From: Cupriavidus nantongensis
GTDB lineage: Bacteria; Pseudomonadota; Gammaproteobacteria; Burkholderiales; Burkholderiaceae
Direction of reading: 5' to 3'
Assembly: GCF_001598055.1 (NCBI RefSeq)
Contig: NZ_CP014844.1
Coordinates: 3,809,642-3,873,641, forward strand
Length of the DNA: 64,000 nt
Of this stretch, positions 34,559 to 42,098 are shown in pieces. The notes beneath the pieces were generated by a model. It did not search any database, was not told where the DNA came from, and was given only the letters and a program-made list of their open reading frames with translations. The first letter of the stretch is position 1, and each line of letters starts with the position of its first letter. The position numbers and the translations under genes are program-made.

Positions 34559-34961
34559 GGTCCGCCTGGACGTGGTGCCCCTGCCGGCGCCGCGTCCTCG
34601 CGTGTTCCAGAACCGGGCCTACATGCCCGCGTCGTACACCGCGTTCTGCAAGGAAGTCGCAGCCGCCCTCCCGCAGACCGATGAACCCCCGCTCGACGGC
34701 GAACTGAAGATGTTCATTGAGTTCGTCTGCAAGCCCATTGCGAAGTCGAAGTTCACCACGCCTGCGGGCGACCTGGACAACCTCGCCAAGGGCGTCATGG
34801 ACGTGCTCACCAAGGAAGGCTGGTACGGCGACGACCGCCAGATCATCCGCCTCGTGCTGTCCAAGCGGTTCCCCGAAGCCGGCGAAGTCCCGCACATGAA
34901 GTTCCAACTGTGCCGGATGCTGCCGCAGACCTGTCGTCTCTTCCCTCTCGAATCCGAATGA
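34539..34961 (+). CDS. RusA-family Holliday junction resolvase
   Basis: A 140-residue protein with the RusA signature GDLDNLAKGVMDVLTKEGWYGDDRQI at 77-102, giving the acidic metal-binding residues Asp78, Asp80, Asp88 and Asp98/99. RusA-type enzymes cut four-way junctions in phage DNA. It takes the map position where T7 has its unrelated gp3 endonuclease. The GTG start at 34539 overlaps the SSB gene by 20 bp. Confidence 0.88.
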   Translation: MTTRTSEVRLDVVPLPAPRPRVFQNRAYMPASYTAFCKEVAAALPQTDEPPLDGELKMFIEFVCKPIAKSKFTTPAGDLDNLAKGVMDVLTKEGWYGDDRQIIRLVLSKRFPEAGEVPHMKFQLCRMLPQTCRLFPLESE

Positions 34962-35149
34962 TCGCCATCCTCATCAAGTTCCTGCAACGCCTCGCGCAGG
35001 CCCTGGACAAGCTCGCCCAACGCGAAGCCGCCAAGGCCGAAGAGAAGCTGAAGCAAGCCGCAGACCTCGTGGCGCGTGCCAACGAGCACCGCAAGACCTT
35101 CGGCCACGCCTCGCGCACGGCCAGCGCACTGAAAGACCTCGTGTCGTGA
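34958..35149 (+). CDS. Small coiled-coil phage protein
   Basis: A 63-residue protein starting on an ATGA overlap with the RusA gene. The first 15 residues (MIAILIKFLQRLAQAL) are hydrophobic/amphipathic and the rest is a charged helix (LAQREAAKAEEKLKQAADLVARANEHRK). It might associate with membrane or form a coiled coil. No family recognised. Confidence 0.7.
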   Translation: MIAILIKFLQRLAQALDKLAQREAAKAEEKLKQAADLVARANEHRKTFGHASRTASALKDLVS

Positions 35150-35207
35150 TCGACGTCCGTCCCATGGACGACCGTCCGATGCCCTGAACCCTGAAAGGAA
35201 AGACCCC

Positions 35208-35456
35208 ATGCTGCCCCGTTTCCCCGTCACTGCCCCCGTCGCCCCGCGCGACCCGCTGTCCCCCCAGGCTCGCCTCGTGCTGAAGCACCTGCAAAGCGTG
35301 GGGTCGATCACCAACGTCGAAGCGAACGCCGTGCATCGCGTGCGCTCGCTGTCGCGCCGCATCACCGAACTGAAGGACGCCGGCCACAAGGTCCGCAAGG
35401 ACTTCCGCAAGGACACGACCGGCCAGCGCTACGTGCGCTACAGCCTGGAGAAGTGA
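35208..35456 (+). CDS. Small winged-helix (HTH_39-like) protein
   Basis: An 82-residue protein whose body (LSPQARLVLKHLQSVGSITNVEANAVHRVRSLSRRITELKDAGHKVRKD, then RYVRYSLEK) reads as a winged helix-turn-helix, as in small phage HTH_39 proteins. It may bind DNA and control phage transcription. AAAGGAAAG precedes the ATG. The 58 bp upstream hold no clear gene. Confidence 0.75.
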   Translation: MLPRFPVTAPVAPRDPLSPQARLVLKHLQSVGSITNVEANAVHRVRSLSRRITELKDAGHKVRKDFRKDTTGQRYVRYSLEK

Positions 35457-35638
35457 TGGACCTCCGAACCGAGCACCCCGACTTCGAGCCCGTGAAGGGC
35501 TCATCCGAATCCTGCGAGGGCTGTCACCTACTCGGTACGTACACGTGCAATGACGTGGCGTGCTGTGGGTGGGACTTCCCGGAAGCGCATCCCCGTCACG
35601 AAGACGGCTACCACATCATCTGGGTGAAGAAGCAATGA
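35456..35638 (+). CDS. Small Cys-rich phage protein
   Basis: A 60-residue protein with five cysteines (CEGC, then C-x4-CC) and several histidines, suggesting a zinc site. The ATG overlaps the previous stop (GTGATG region). Function unknown; zinc-knuckle proteins of this size often act on host factors, which is speculation here. Confidence 0.65.
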   Translation: MDLRTEHPDFEPVKGSSESCEGCHLLGTYTCNDVACCGWDFPEAHPRHEDGYHIIWVKKQ

Positions 35639-35841
35639 CCCGCATCGTCACCGAGTACACCGCCATCCACAGCGCCACTGGCAAGGCCGTCAGCAAGACG
35701 TACCACTCGCAGGCACCGGCAACGTGCGTGGCGAAGGCATTCGCCCGCCGCAATCCGACCGAGACCTACCACGTCCACGCTGACGTCTTCGTCTACGAGC
35801 AATCCACCGTCGTGAAGACGGTCAAGGGAGCCAAAGCATGA
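35635..35841 (+). CDS. Hypothetical phage protein, 68 aa
   Basis: A 68-residue protein (MTRIVTEYTAIHSATGK...) of likely alpha/beta character, with ATGA overlaps at both ends. No recognisable motif. The tight coupling to its neighbours supports it as a real gene. Confidence 0.65.
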   Translation: MTRIVTEYTAIHSATGKAVSKTYHSQAPATCVAKAFARRNPTETYHVHADVFVYEQSTVVKTVKGAKA

Positions 35842-36080
35842 AGCTCTACCAGAAGCGCAAAGACGGCCCCCTGGCCGCCCTGTGCACCCTCGCGTGCTAT
35901 GCGCTGTTCCCGCCCGCGCTGCTGATCCTCCTGATCGAGCAGGCATGTGAGACGGTGCGCGACGAGTGCCGCGGAGTCCCTGGCCCGCGCGATACGTACC
36001 AGGAGATGCTGGCCGAGATGCGCTACCGCCGCGCACGTCGGCAGGCCAAGCGGAACAACCCCGAACTGAAGTGGGACTGA
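35838..36080 (+). CDS. Small membrane phage protein
   Basis: An 80-residue protein with one strong hydrophobic helix (about 13-35, including ALCTLACYALFPPALLILLI) and a basic C-terminal region (YRRARRQAKRNN). One candidate for a holin or membrane-acting host-takeover protein, though a basic tail alone does not prove it. ATGA overlap with the upstream gene. Confidence 0.65.
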   Translation: MKLYQKRKDGPLAALCTLACYALFPPALLILLIEQACETVRDECRGVPGPRDTYQEMLAEMRYRRARRQAKRNNPELKWD

Positions 36081-36083
36081 GCC

Positions 36084-36422
36084 GTGTACGAAATCTACGA
36101 CGACACCTGGTGGTGGACTGCGATGAAGTGGATTTTCTGGATCGCCCTGATCTTCGGCATCGTCACGGGAATCGCCAAGTGCCACAACTCCGAATGGAAC
36201 CAGGAGCGCATCGCTGCTGAGGCCAAGGCGGAGGCCGAGCGGCGAGTCCCGCGCGTCTACTCGAAGTCACCGGACGGCTGCACGGTCTACCAGTTTCACA
36301 ACGGCGACCGCTACCAGTACTTCACGCGCTGCCCCAACGCCTCCACCACGACCTCCAACACTCGCACCGAATCCTGCGGCAAGAACTGTAGCCGGACGGT
36401 GGAATCCCCCATCACGAACTGA
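36084..36422 (+). CDS. Phage protein with one membrane helix and Cys-rich tail
   Basis: A 112-residue protein starting at GTG. One Trp-rich membrane helix (about 9-31, WWWTAMKWIFWIALIFGIV) is followed by a charged helix and a C-terminal part with four cysteines. It may be exported, with the tail in the periplasm. No family recognised. Confidence 0.65.
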   Translation: MYEIYDDTWWWTAMKWIFWIALIFGIVTGIAKCHNSEWNQERIAAEAKAEAERRVPRVYSKSPDGCTVYQFHNGDRYQYFTRCPNASTTTSNTRTESCGKNCSRTVESPITN

Positions 36423-36426
36423 TCCC

Positions 36427-37116
36427 ATGCGAAACGCTGACAACCTTCTGCACTATAGCGGCCTGAAGCTGCACCACTCGCCACTGGAAGATCAACCCTT
36501 CCCCGACGTCATCAAGGCCGAGCCGATGTTCTTCCGGGCGGACTTGGACTTCGCCCGACGGGAAGGTGGCCTACTGACCCATGAGTTCCTCCGCGAAGCA
36601 GAGGAAATCTGGGGCGACATCTCGAACGTCATCATCGACTCCCGGCACCACATGCTGATGCCTGGGATGTACCCCTGCATTCCCGGCTGGCACACCGACG
36701 ACGCGCCTCGCTCCCCGGCGTACTGCGGCGGCCAGCCGAACATCTTCACGCCGCACTACGAGACCGAGCACCTCCTGTGCGTGGTCGATTGCGGCACCGA
36801 GTCTCTCACCGAATTCCTGGTGGGCGACGTCGAGCTCTCCCGGCGCTACATCGAGCGCAAGTGGGCCGAAGACGGCGCCAACTTCTACAAGACCGCCGAC
36901 CGGCTGCTGGACACCTACGCCCCCGGCGAGCGCATCCAGGTGAAGTCCGGCCAGATCGCGGAGTTCAACGTCCACTCCTGGCATCGCGGGATGCCGGCGA
37001 AGCATCGCGGCTTCCGCTGGTTCATCCGCATGACTCGCTACTCGAAGCACAAGGTCGAGAACGAGATTCGATCCAACGCCCAGGTCTACCTGACCGACGC
37101 AGCCTACGGGTGGTGA
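36427..37116 (+). CDS. Probable 2-oxoglutarate/Fe(II)-dependent oxygenase
   Basis: A 229-residue protein with the facial-triad pattern of double-stranded-beta-helix oxygenases: PGWHTDD (His89, Asp91), a distal histidine in NVHSWHRGMP (His183 or His186) and downstream arginines in GFRWFIRMTR (Arg197 or Arg201) suited to bind 2-oxoglutarate. Phage enzymes of this class modify nucleic acids or proteins. The substrate is unknown; it lies among small host-interaction-type genes. The motif is read by eye, so the fold is probable, not certain. Confidence 0.6.
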   Translation: MRNADNLLHYSGLKLHHSPLEDQPFPDVIKAEPMFFRADLDFARREGGLLTHEFLREAEEIWGDISNVIIDSRHHMLMPGMYPCIPGWHTDDAPRSPAYCGGQPNIFTPHYETEHLLCVVDCGTESLTEFLVGDVELSRRYIERKWAEDGANFYKTADRLLDTYAPGERIQVKSGQIAEFNVHSWHRGMPAKHRGFRWFIRMTRYSKHKVENEIRSNAQVYLTDAAYGW

Positions 37117-37117
37117 C

Positions 37118-37414
37118 ATGAAGCTATTCACAAGCCCAGGACTGCTGGCGCAGATCGACGCCACCATCGCAGACGCAAATCGTCGCGGCGATGTCCCTAG
37201 CCACATTGTGGTCGAGCCGTTCGAGTGGCACGAACTGAATCGGCTCATGCGCGAGCGCGGCGCCAACATAAGCATCCCTTCGGAGACGACCGGGCGCCCT
37301 GTCCGGTACTTCAAGGCAGCGGATAGCCGTGACATGTGCGGCTTCAGGGCGCTCGGGAAGTATCGAGACGTCTGGTTCTACTGCGTGGACTCCAAGCGGT
37401 ACATCGTGGAATGA
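37118..37414 (+). CDS. Hypothetical phage protein, 98 aa
   Basis: A 98-residue protein of unknown function with a helical N terminus (LLAQIDATIADANRRG) and a C-terminal part rich in aromatic residues (FRALGKYRDVWFYCVDSKRYIVE). Starts 1 bp after the previous stop and ends with an ATGA overlap. Confidence 0.65.
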   Translation: MKLFTSPGLLAQIDATIADANRRGDVPSHIVVEPFEWHELNRLMRERGANISIPSETTGRPVRYFKAADSRDMCGFRALGKYRDVWFYCVDSKRYIVE

Positions 37415-37665
37415 CGCTCCGCTACAGGGACACCATCGTGTCCCGCAATAGCGATCTCTATCGCGCACTGGAGGCCGGGGACGATTCCCTGGCCTCTCGC
37501 ATTTACACCGAGGCGAACGCCGAGTTCGCCAAGTTCTTTCAAGGATTCGAGCATCTATGGCAAAGCAAAACTACACCGTCACCCTCAAGTTCCGTGGCTA
37601 CTTCGCCGGCAAGCGTGACGACGGTCGCTACGACCTCCGTGGCCGAGGCCAGCGCAGCATCGTGA
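37411..37665 (+). CDS. Small phage protein overlapping the next gene
   Basis: An 84-residue frame starting on an ATGA overlap. The first 50 residues (MTLRYRDTIVSRNSDLY...) look protein-like. From about residue 51 the sequence becomes a Ser/Thr/Ala string where a second gene starts in another frame at 37557. Either the last 35 residues are genuine overlap, or the functional product is shorter, or a frameshift joins the two frames. Confidence 0.5.
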   Translation: MTLRYRDTIVSRNSDLYRALEAGDDSLASRIYTEANAEFAKFFQGFEHLWQSKTTPSPSSSVATSPASVTTVATTSVAEASAAS

Positions 37666-37718
37666 CGCTGGACGAGCTCCAGGTCCTGCTGAACGCCCGC
37701 CCGAAGGGTCGCCGCTGA
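37557..37718 (+). CDS. Short basic phage protein (53 aa)
   Basis: MAKQNYTVTLKFRGYFAGK to ...ARPKGRR, 53 residues with a beta-hairpin-like start and strongly basic ends. AAGGA lies 11 nt upstream. Its stop overlaps the primase ATG (TGATG), the usual coupling in this phage, which supports it as a real gene despite its size. It might bind nucleic acid. Confidence 0.6.
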   Translation: MAKQNYTVTLKFRGYFAGKRDDGRYDLRGRGQRSIVTLDELQVLLNARPKGRR

Positions 37719-39385
37719 TGGGCGCCACGCACGACACCGAGTCAGTCCTGCTGCACAAGGGTCCGTGCGATAAGTGCGGGTCCAGTGATGGCCGGGCTGT
37801 CTACGATGACGGCCACTCCTACTGTTTCGCGGGATGCTCCGATGACGACCGATACGAAGGACCAACTGGTGAAGGCACTGGCCGCCCTGCGCCGGAACGA
37901 AAGCCCCACAAAGACCTTCTACCTGTTGGTGAGTACCGCGACCTTAACAAGCGTGCCCTCACTGCGGAAACTTGTCGACGATTCGGATATTCGGTGGGTC
38001 GTGATCGAGACGGAGAACCCGTTCAAATCGCCACCTATTGTGACGCCACGGGTGCCCCCGTCGCCCAAAAGCTACGGACCCCGGACAAGGACTTCGCGGT
38101 ACTAGGCGACCTGAAGAAGGCCGGCCTGTTCGGGCAGCACCTGTGGCCGGCGAAGGGGAACAAGATCGTCATCACCGAGGGCGAGATCGACTGCCTGTCG
38201 GTGGCCCAGGCGCAGGCACTCAAGTGGCCCACTGTCTCCATCCCGAACGGCGCCCAGGGCGCGGCGAAGGCGATCACCAAGAGCCTGGAGTTCCTCCGGG
38301 GCTACAACGAGATCATCCTCTGGTTCGACAACGACGAGCCGGGCCGCAAGGCCGTGGAGGAATGCGCCCTGCTGCTGCCTCCTGGCAAGTGCAAGGTGAT
38401 CGTGACTCCAGACGATCTCAAGGACGCCAACGATCTCCTGAGGGAGCGGGGGCCGGCTGCGGTTGTCAAGTGCATCTTCGACGCGCAGACCTACCGACCG
38501 GATGGTGTCATCGGCGGCGAGCAGTTGACCGTCGAGCGCCTGAAGGCGAAGGCTGCGCCGGGCTGGCAGACGCCCTACCCGAAGCTCAATGAGATGACCC
38601 GAGGTATCCGGCCCCGGCAACTGTGGATGATTACCGCAGGGACCGGCGTCGGGAAGTCCACGGACGCTCGTGAGTGGATGTACGCCGCCCTCTGCGAAGG
38701 TATGCCGTGCGGCGCTGTCTTCCTGGAGGAAAGCGTCGAGGACACGGCGAAGTACCTCGTGGCCCTGGACCACAACGTGCTGGCTGAGGACCTGGAGGAC
38801 AACCCGGAGATTCTCACCGACGCTCAGTGGGCCGCGAGCCACGCCAAGCTCTTCGCACCGCCGGGCCTGTACCAGGCTTACGACCACTTCGGGGCGATGG
38901 ATTCCGACTCGCTCATTGCGAAGCTGGAGTTCATGGCGGCCAACGGGGCGCGGCTCCTGTTCCTGGACCACATCACCATCGCCGCGACGGGCCTCGACCT
39001 GGAGGGCGTCGATGCGCTGATGGTCAACCTGCGGTCCCTGATCGAGCGCACCGGCTGTTCCATCGTCTGCATCTCGCACCTCCGCAAGACGCCCACTGGC
39101 GCCAAGGCGGCGGAGGAAGGCGGACAGATTAGCCTGGACGACCTGAAGGGGTCGGGCTCCATCAAGCAAATCCCTGACGTCATCATCGCCAAGGAGCGGA
39201 ACCAACAAGCCGAGAACGAGGCCGAGCGGGACGTGGCGCAACTGCGCGTCCTGAAGGTCCGACGTGGCGGCAAGACTGGCCCCGCCGACAAGGTGAAGTA
39301 CGACACCGTCACCGGACGGCTGACTCCCTTCGTGGAGCCGGACCCGATGGAGTGCCCGGAGGACGATGACGACGTGCCGTTCTGA
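37718..39385 (+). CDS. DNA primase-helicase (T7 gp4-like)
   Basis: A 555-residue replicative primase-helicase. Zinc-binding Cys17, Cys20, Cys36 and Cys40 lie in the N-terminal domain, followed by the TOPRIM part (VITEGEIDCLS and LWFDNDEPG) and a RecA-type helicase domain with Walker A GTGVGKST (about 308-315), Walker B LLFLDH and the C-terminal H4-like region. The tail is acidic and ends DDDDVPF, as in T7 gp4 where it contacts the polymerase. Confidence 0.93.
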   Translation: MGATHDTESVLLHKGPCDKCGSSDGRAVYDDGHSYCFAGCSDDDRYEGPTGEGTGRPAPERKPHKDLLPVGEYRDLNKRALTAETCRRFGYSVGRDRDGEPVQIATYCDATGAPVAQKLRTPDKDFAVLGDLKKAGLFGQHLWPAKGNKIVITEGEIDCLSVAQAQALKWPTVSIPNGAQGAAKAITKSLEFLRGYNEIILWFDNDEPGRKAVEECALLLPPGKCKVIVTPDDLKDANDLLRERGPAAVVKCIFDAQTYRPDGVIGGEQLTVERLKAKAAPGWQTPYPKLNEMTRGIRPRQLWMITAGTGVGKSTDAREWMYAALCEGMPCGAVFLEESVEDTAKYLVALDHNVLAEDLEDNPEILTDAQWAASHAKLFAPPGLYQAYDHFGAMDSDSLIAKLEFMAANGARLLFLDHITIAATGLDLEGVDALMVNLRSLIERTGCSIVCISHLRKTPTGAKAAEEGGQISLDDLKGSGSIKQIPDVIIAKERNQQAENEAERDVAQLRVLKVRRGGKTGPADKVKYDTVTGRLTPFVEPDPMECPEDDDDVPF

Positions 39386-39695
39386 CGGCATTGCTCGCCT
39401 GCTGCTGAAGTCCTCTCGATACCGTGCCAAACGTGGCGGCCTACGCCACACGCTGACCCTGGCGGACATCTATGTCCCCGACCGCTGTCCCGTCCTGGGG
39501 CTGCGGCTTATCCCCTCCAAGGGCCGCGCTGGCCCGAACTCCCCGTCACTAGATCGCATCGACTCGCGCAAGGGCTACGTCCCTGGCAACGTCATCGTGG
39601 TCTCGTGGCGGGCCAACGAACTCAAGAAGAACGCAACCCTCCTGGAAATGGAGCGGGTCGCCGCGTTCTATCGACAACTCGCAGACCGGAAATGA
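39366..39695 (+). CDS. Small HNH/His-Me-finger-type endonuclease
   Basis: A 109-residue protein with CPVLGLRL, then PSLDRIDSRKGYVPGNVIVVSWRANELKKNATL. The D-R-I-D-x-x-x-G-Y-x-x-G-N-V pattern is common in small phage HNH-like nucleases related to endonuclease VII. It overlaps the primase by 20 bp. It could be a homing-type nuclease or a functional host- or phage-DNA nuclease. Confidence 0.7.
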   Translation: MTTCRSDGIARLLLKSSRYRAKRGGLRHTLTLADIYVPDRCPVLGLRLIPSKGRAGPNSPSLDRIDSRKGYVPGNVIVVSWRANELKKNATLLEMERVAAFYRQLADRK

Positions 39696-39868
39696 AGACC
39701 GATGAAGTCTACGTGGACCCGAAGGTGGCCTACGCCTCCTTCCGATTCACTGACGGGGGCGACGTGCTCCCGAAAATCCGAGCGGCGGCAGAGTCCGCTG
39801 TGAAGGCATGTGTTGCCGCTGGCCGCACCCCGAAGATGGTCGAGGTCGTGATTCGTGTCGCACCCTGA
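39692..39868 (+). CDS. Hypothetical phage protein, 58 aa
   Basis: A 58-residue protein (MKTDEVYVDPKVAYASF... ending VEVVIRVAP) coupled by ATGA to the nuclease gene and overlapping the GTG start of the polymerase by 14 bp. Unknown function. Confidence 0.6.
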   Translation: MKTDEVYVDPKVAYASFRFTDGGDVLPKIRAAAESAVKACVAAGRTPKMVEVVIRVAP

Positions 39869-41771
39869 CCAGTGGCACCGTGAAGACCACGTAGACGACA
39901 TCCTCTCGTTTGACCTGGAGACCGATGGGTTCCTGAAGGAGCTCACGCGTATCTGGGTGATGGCGATTGGCGTCGTCGGCTCCGATGACATCATCACCTA
40001 CACCGATCATGACCCGGCCTACCCTTCGGTTGCCGAGGGCATTGAGCGCCTCCGCAAACACCGAGACCGTGGCGGCAAGTTCGTCGCGCACAACGGGATC
40101 GGCTTCGACCTCAAGGCGATCCGCAAGGTTTCTGGACTGGACATTCCGTGGACTCAACTGTGGGACACCATGGTCCTGGGTCGGCTCCGTAACCCTGAGC
40201 GGCCCGGTGGTCATAGCCTGGAATCCTATGGGGTCGAACTCGGAATTCTTAAGGGCTCCCACAACGAGTGGGACAGGTACTCGGAAGCGATGCGTTCGTA
40301 TAACGCACAAGACATCGCGGTCACGAATGCCCTGTTCCTGAAGCTCAAGCCCGTCCTGTCCTGGGGCGAGAGCGCCCTGCTGGAACACTACGTCGCGTAC
40401 CTGATCGACCTCCAGATGGAGAACGGCTTCCCGCTGAACATGAAGGAGGCCATCGAGCTCGCGGCGCAACTGTGGGAAGAGCGCGAAGGCTATCTCGCGG
40501 AGATGCAGCGGGTCTTCCCGCCGATCTACGTGAGCGCCGGCCTGAAGCAACCCAAGGTCACGCGCAAGTACAAGGACAAGCAAGGCCGCGTCTGGGAGTA
40601 CACCAAGGGCGCGGAGTACACCGAGGTCACGCTCCAGGAGTTCAATCCCGGCTCCGAGTATCACATCGACCGTCGCCTGTTCCGCAAGTACGGCTTCCGG
40701 TTCCCTCTGACCGAGGCCGGCAACCCGAACGTAACCGAGAAGATTCTCAAGAAGCTCGACTTCCCGGAGGTCCAGCCGCTCATCAAGTACGCGCGGGTGG
40801 ACAAGATGTGGACCCAGGTCGCATCGCCTCCGAAGAAGAAGGGCGAGAAGCTCGTGGGCGGCGGATGGATTCACCACGCCGACGAGAACGACCGCGTGCA
40901 TGGCTACGTGAACTCTAACGGCGCCGTGACGGGCCGCATGACTCACCGGATGCCGAACTCCGCCAACATCGACAAGGACGCGCGTATGCGTGCCCTGTGG
41001 ATTCCTGGCGTGGGCTACGTGATGGTGGGCTGCGACGCCGAGGGCCTGGAGCTCCGCGTGCTCGCGCACTACCTGTGCCCGTTCGACAAGGGCCGGCTGG
41101 TGGTGGCGCTGCTGGAGGGCGACAAGTCCAAAGGCACCGATGCGCACTCGATGAACCGGGACTCGACCGAGCTACCGGACCGCGACTCGGCCAAGACGCT
41201 GCTGTACGCGGCGATGTACGGCTCGGGCGACCCGAACCTGGGCGAGATTTGGCTGAACGCGTGGCGTGCCACCGGCAAGCCGATCTACGAGTGGCCGACC
41301 TGGGCCTGGACGAAAGCGACAGGCAAGCCGCGACCCGCGAAGGTCATCGGCAAGATCGTCCGCGAGAAGCTCGTGGGCGGGATGGTCGGCTTCGGGAAGC
41401 TCATCGACGCCATCAAGAAGGCGGCCAAGGAGCGCGGCTACGTCAAGGGAATCGACGGGCGTCGCATCCGCGTCCGCTCGCAGCACGCTGCCCTGAACTC
41501 CCTGCTGCAAGGGACCGGCGCAATCATCATGAAGAAGGCCCTGTGCATCTATCACGACCGCGTGACTGCACTCGGCTGGAGGCATGGCGTCGAGTTCGGC
41601 TATCTCGCCAACGTCCACGACGAAGTTCAGCAGGAGGTCCTGCCGCACCTCGCGGAGCAGGCCGGGCAAATCTTCCAACAAGCCATCACCCAAGCTGGTG
41701 AGCACTTCAACTTCCGCTGCCGTCTCGACGGCGCGTATGACATTGGGAACAACTGGCATGAAACACACTGA
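39855..41771 (+). CDS. Family A DNA polymerase (T7 gp5-like)
   Basis: A 638-residue polymerase with an active-looking 3'-5' exonuclease domain (Exo I FDLETDG, Asp20 and Glu22; Exo III YNAQDIAVT) and the family A palm motifs: A, GCDAEGLELRVLAHY; B, KTLLYAAMYGSGD; C, VHDEVQ. It is somewhat shorter than T7 gp5 (704 aa). The GTG start at 39855 keeps the exonuclease motif 20 residues from the N terminus. Confidence 0.95.
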   Translation: MSHPDQWHREDHVDDILSFDLETDGFLKELTRIWVMAIGVVGSDDIITYTDHDPAYPSVAEGIERLRKHRDRGGKFVAHNGIGFDLKAIRKVSGLDIPWTQLWDTMVLGRLRNPERPGGHSLESYGVELGILKGSHNEWDRYSEAMRSYNAQDIAVTNALFLKLKPVLSWGESALLEHYVAYLIDLQMENGFPLNMKEAIELAAQLWEEREGYLAEMQRVFPPIYVSAGLKQPKVTRKYKDKQGRVWEYTKGAEYTEVTLQEFNPGSEYHIDRRLFRKYGFRFPLTEAGNPNVTEKILKKLDFPEVQPLIKYARVDKMWTQVASPPKKKGEKLVGGGWIHHADENDRVHGYVNSNGAVTGRMTHRMPNSANIDKDARMRALWIPGVGYVMVGCDAEGLELRVLAHYLCPFDKGRLVVALLEGDKSKGTDAHSMNRDSTELPDRDSAKTLLYAAMYGSGDPNLGEIWLNAWRATGKPIYEWPTWAWTKATGKPRPAKVIGKIVREKLVGGMVGFGKLIDAIKKAAKERGYVKGIDGRRIRVRSQHAALNSLLQGTGAIIMKKALCIYHDRVTALGWRHGVEFGYLANVHDEVQQEVLPHLAEQAGQIFQQAITQAGEHFNFRCRLDGAYDIGNNWHETH

Positions 41772-41994
41772 ACTGGCTGCGGCCAAGTTCCTGGCGGGAC
41801 TCGCCGTCCTCCTGTTGCACCACGAAGAGTGCGAGCCGGACGAACTGGAGAACGCCCACGAGAACGCCGACGACGGCGGCAACTTCAACGACACGCTGGA
41901 CTCGGGCATCGCCCTGGGCGAGCGCCTGCTGGCCGATGAAATCCGGGGACTCGCGGAGCGCTGCGGGGTGGACCTGGAGATCAAGCCGGCATGA
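41758..41994 (+). CDS. Acidic hypothetical phage protein
   Basis: A 78-residue acidic protein (MKHTELAAAKFLAGLAVLLLHHEECEPDELENAHENADDGG...). The ATG at 41758 overlaps the polymerase by 14 bp. It has a helical start and acidic middle; no family recognised. Confidence 0.65.
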   Translation: MKHTELAAAKFLAGLAVLLLHHEECEPDELENAHENADDGGNFNDTLDSGIALGERLLADEIRGLAERCGVDLEIKPA

Positions 41995-42098
41995 AGGACG
42001 ACATCGCAGTGGCCTGGGTCCTGGGCCTGATGTTCGGTAGCTGCCTCGCTGCCGGCGTCACTGTGTACATCTGGGCGTTCGGGAAGCTGGCCGCCTGA
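41991..42098 (+). CDS. Single-span membrane miniprotein (35 aa)
   Basis: A 35-residue protein (MKDDIAVAWVLGLMFGSCL and onward to FGKLAA) that is almost entirely one membrane helix. It starts on an ATGA overlap and ends in a TGATG overlap with the exonuclease gene, so it sits exactly in the coupled series. A holin-like or host-membrane role is possible but unproven. Confidence 0.6.
   Translation: MKDDIAVAWVLGLMFGSCLAAGVTVYIWAFGKLAA

Noticed and set aside
35146..35187. 13-codon open frame (GTG start) overlapping the end of the small coiled-coil gene
   Set aside because: Too short, with no ribosome site or features to support a product.
37842..38105. Possible 87-codon gene nested in primase (MTTDTKDQLVKALAALRRN start)
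   Set aside because: It looks partly protein-like but lacks a ribosome site and degenerates into Pro/Ser/Arg sequence; the primase frame is continuous and well conserved here.
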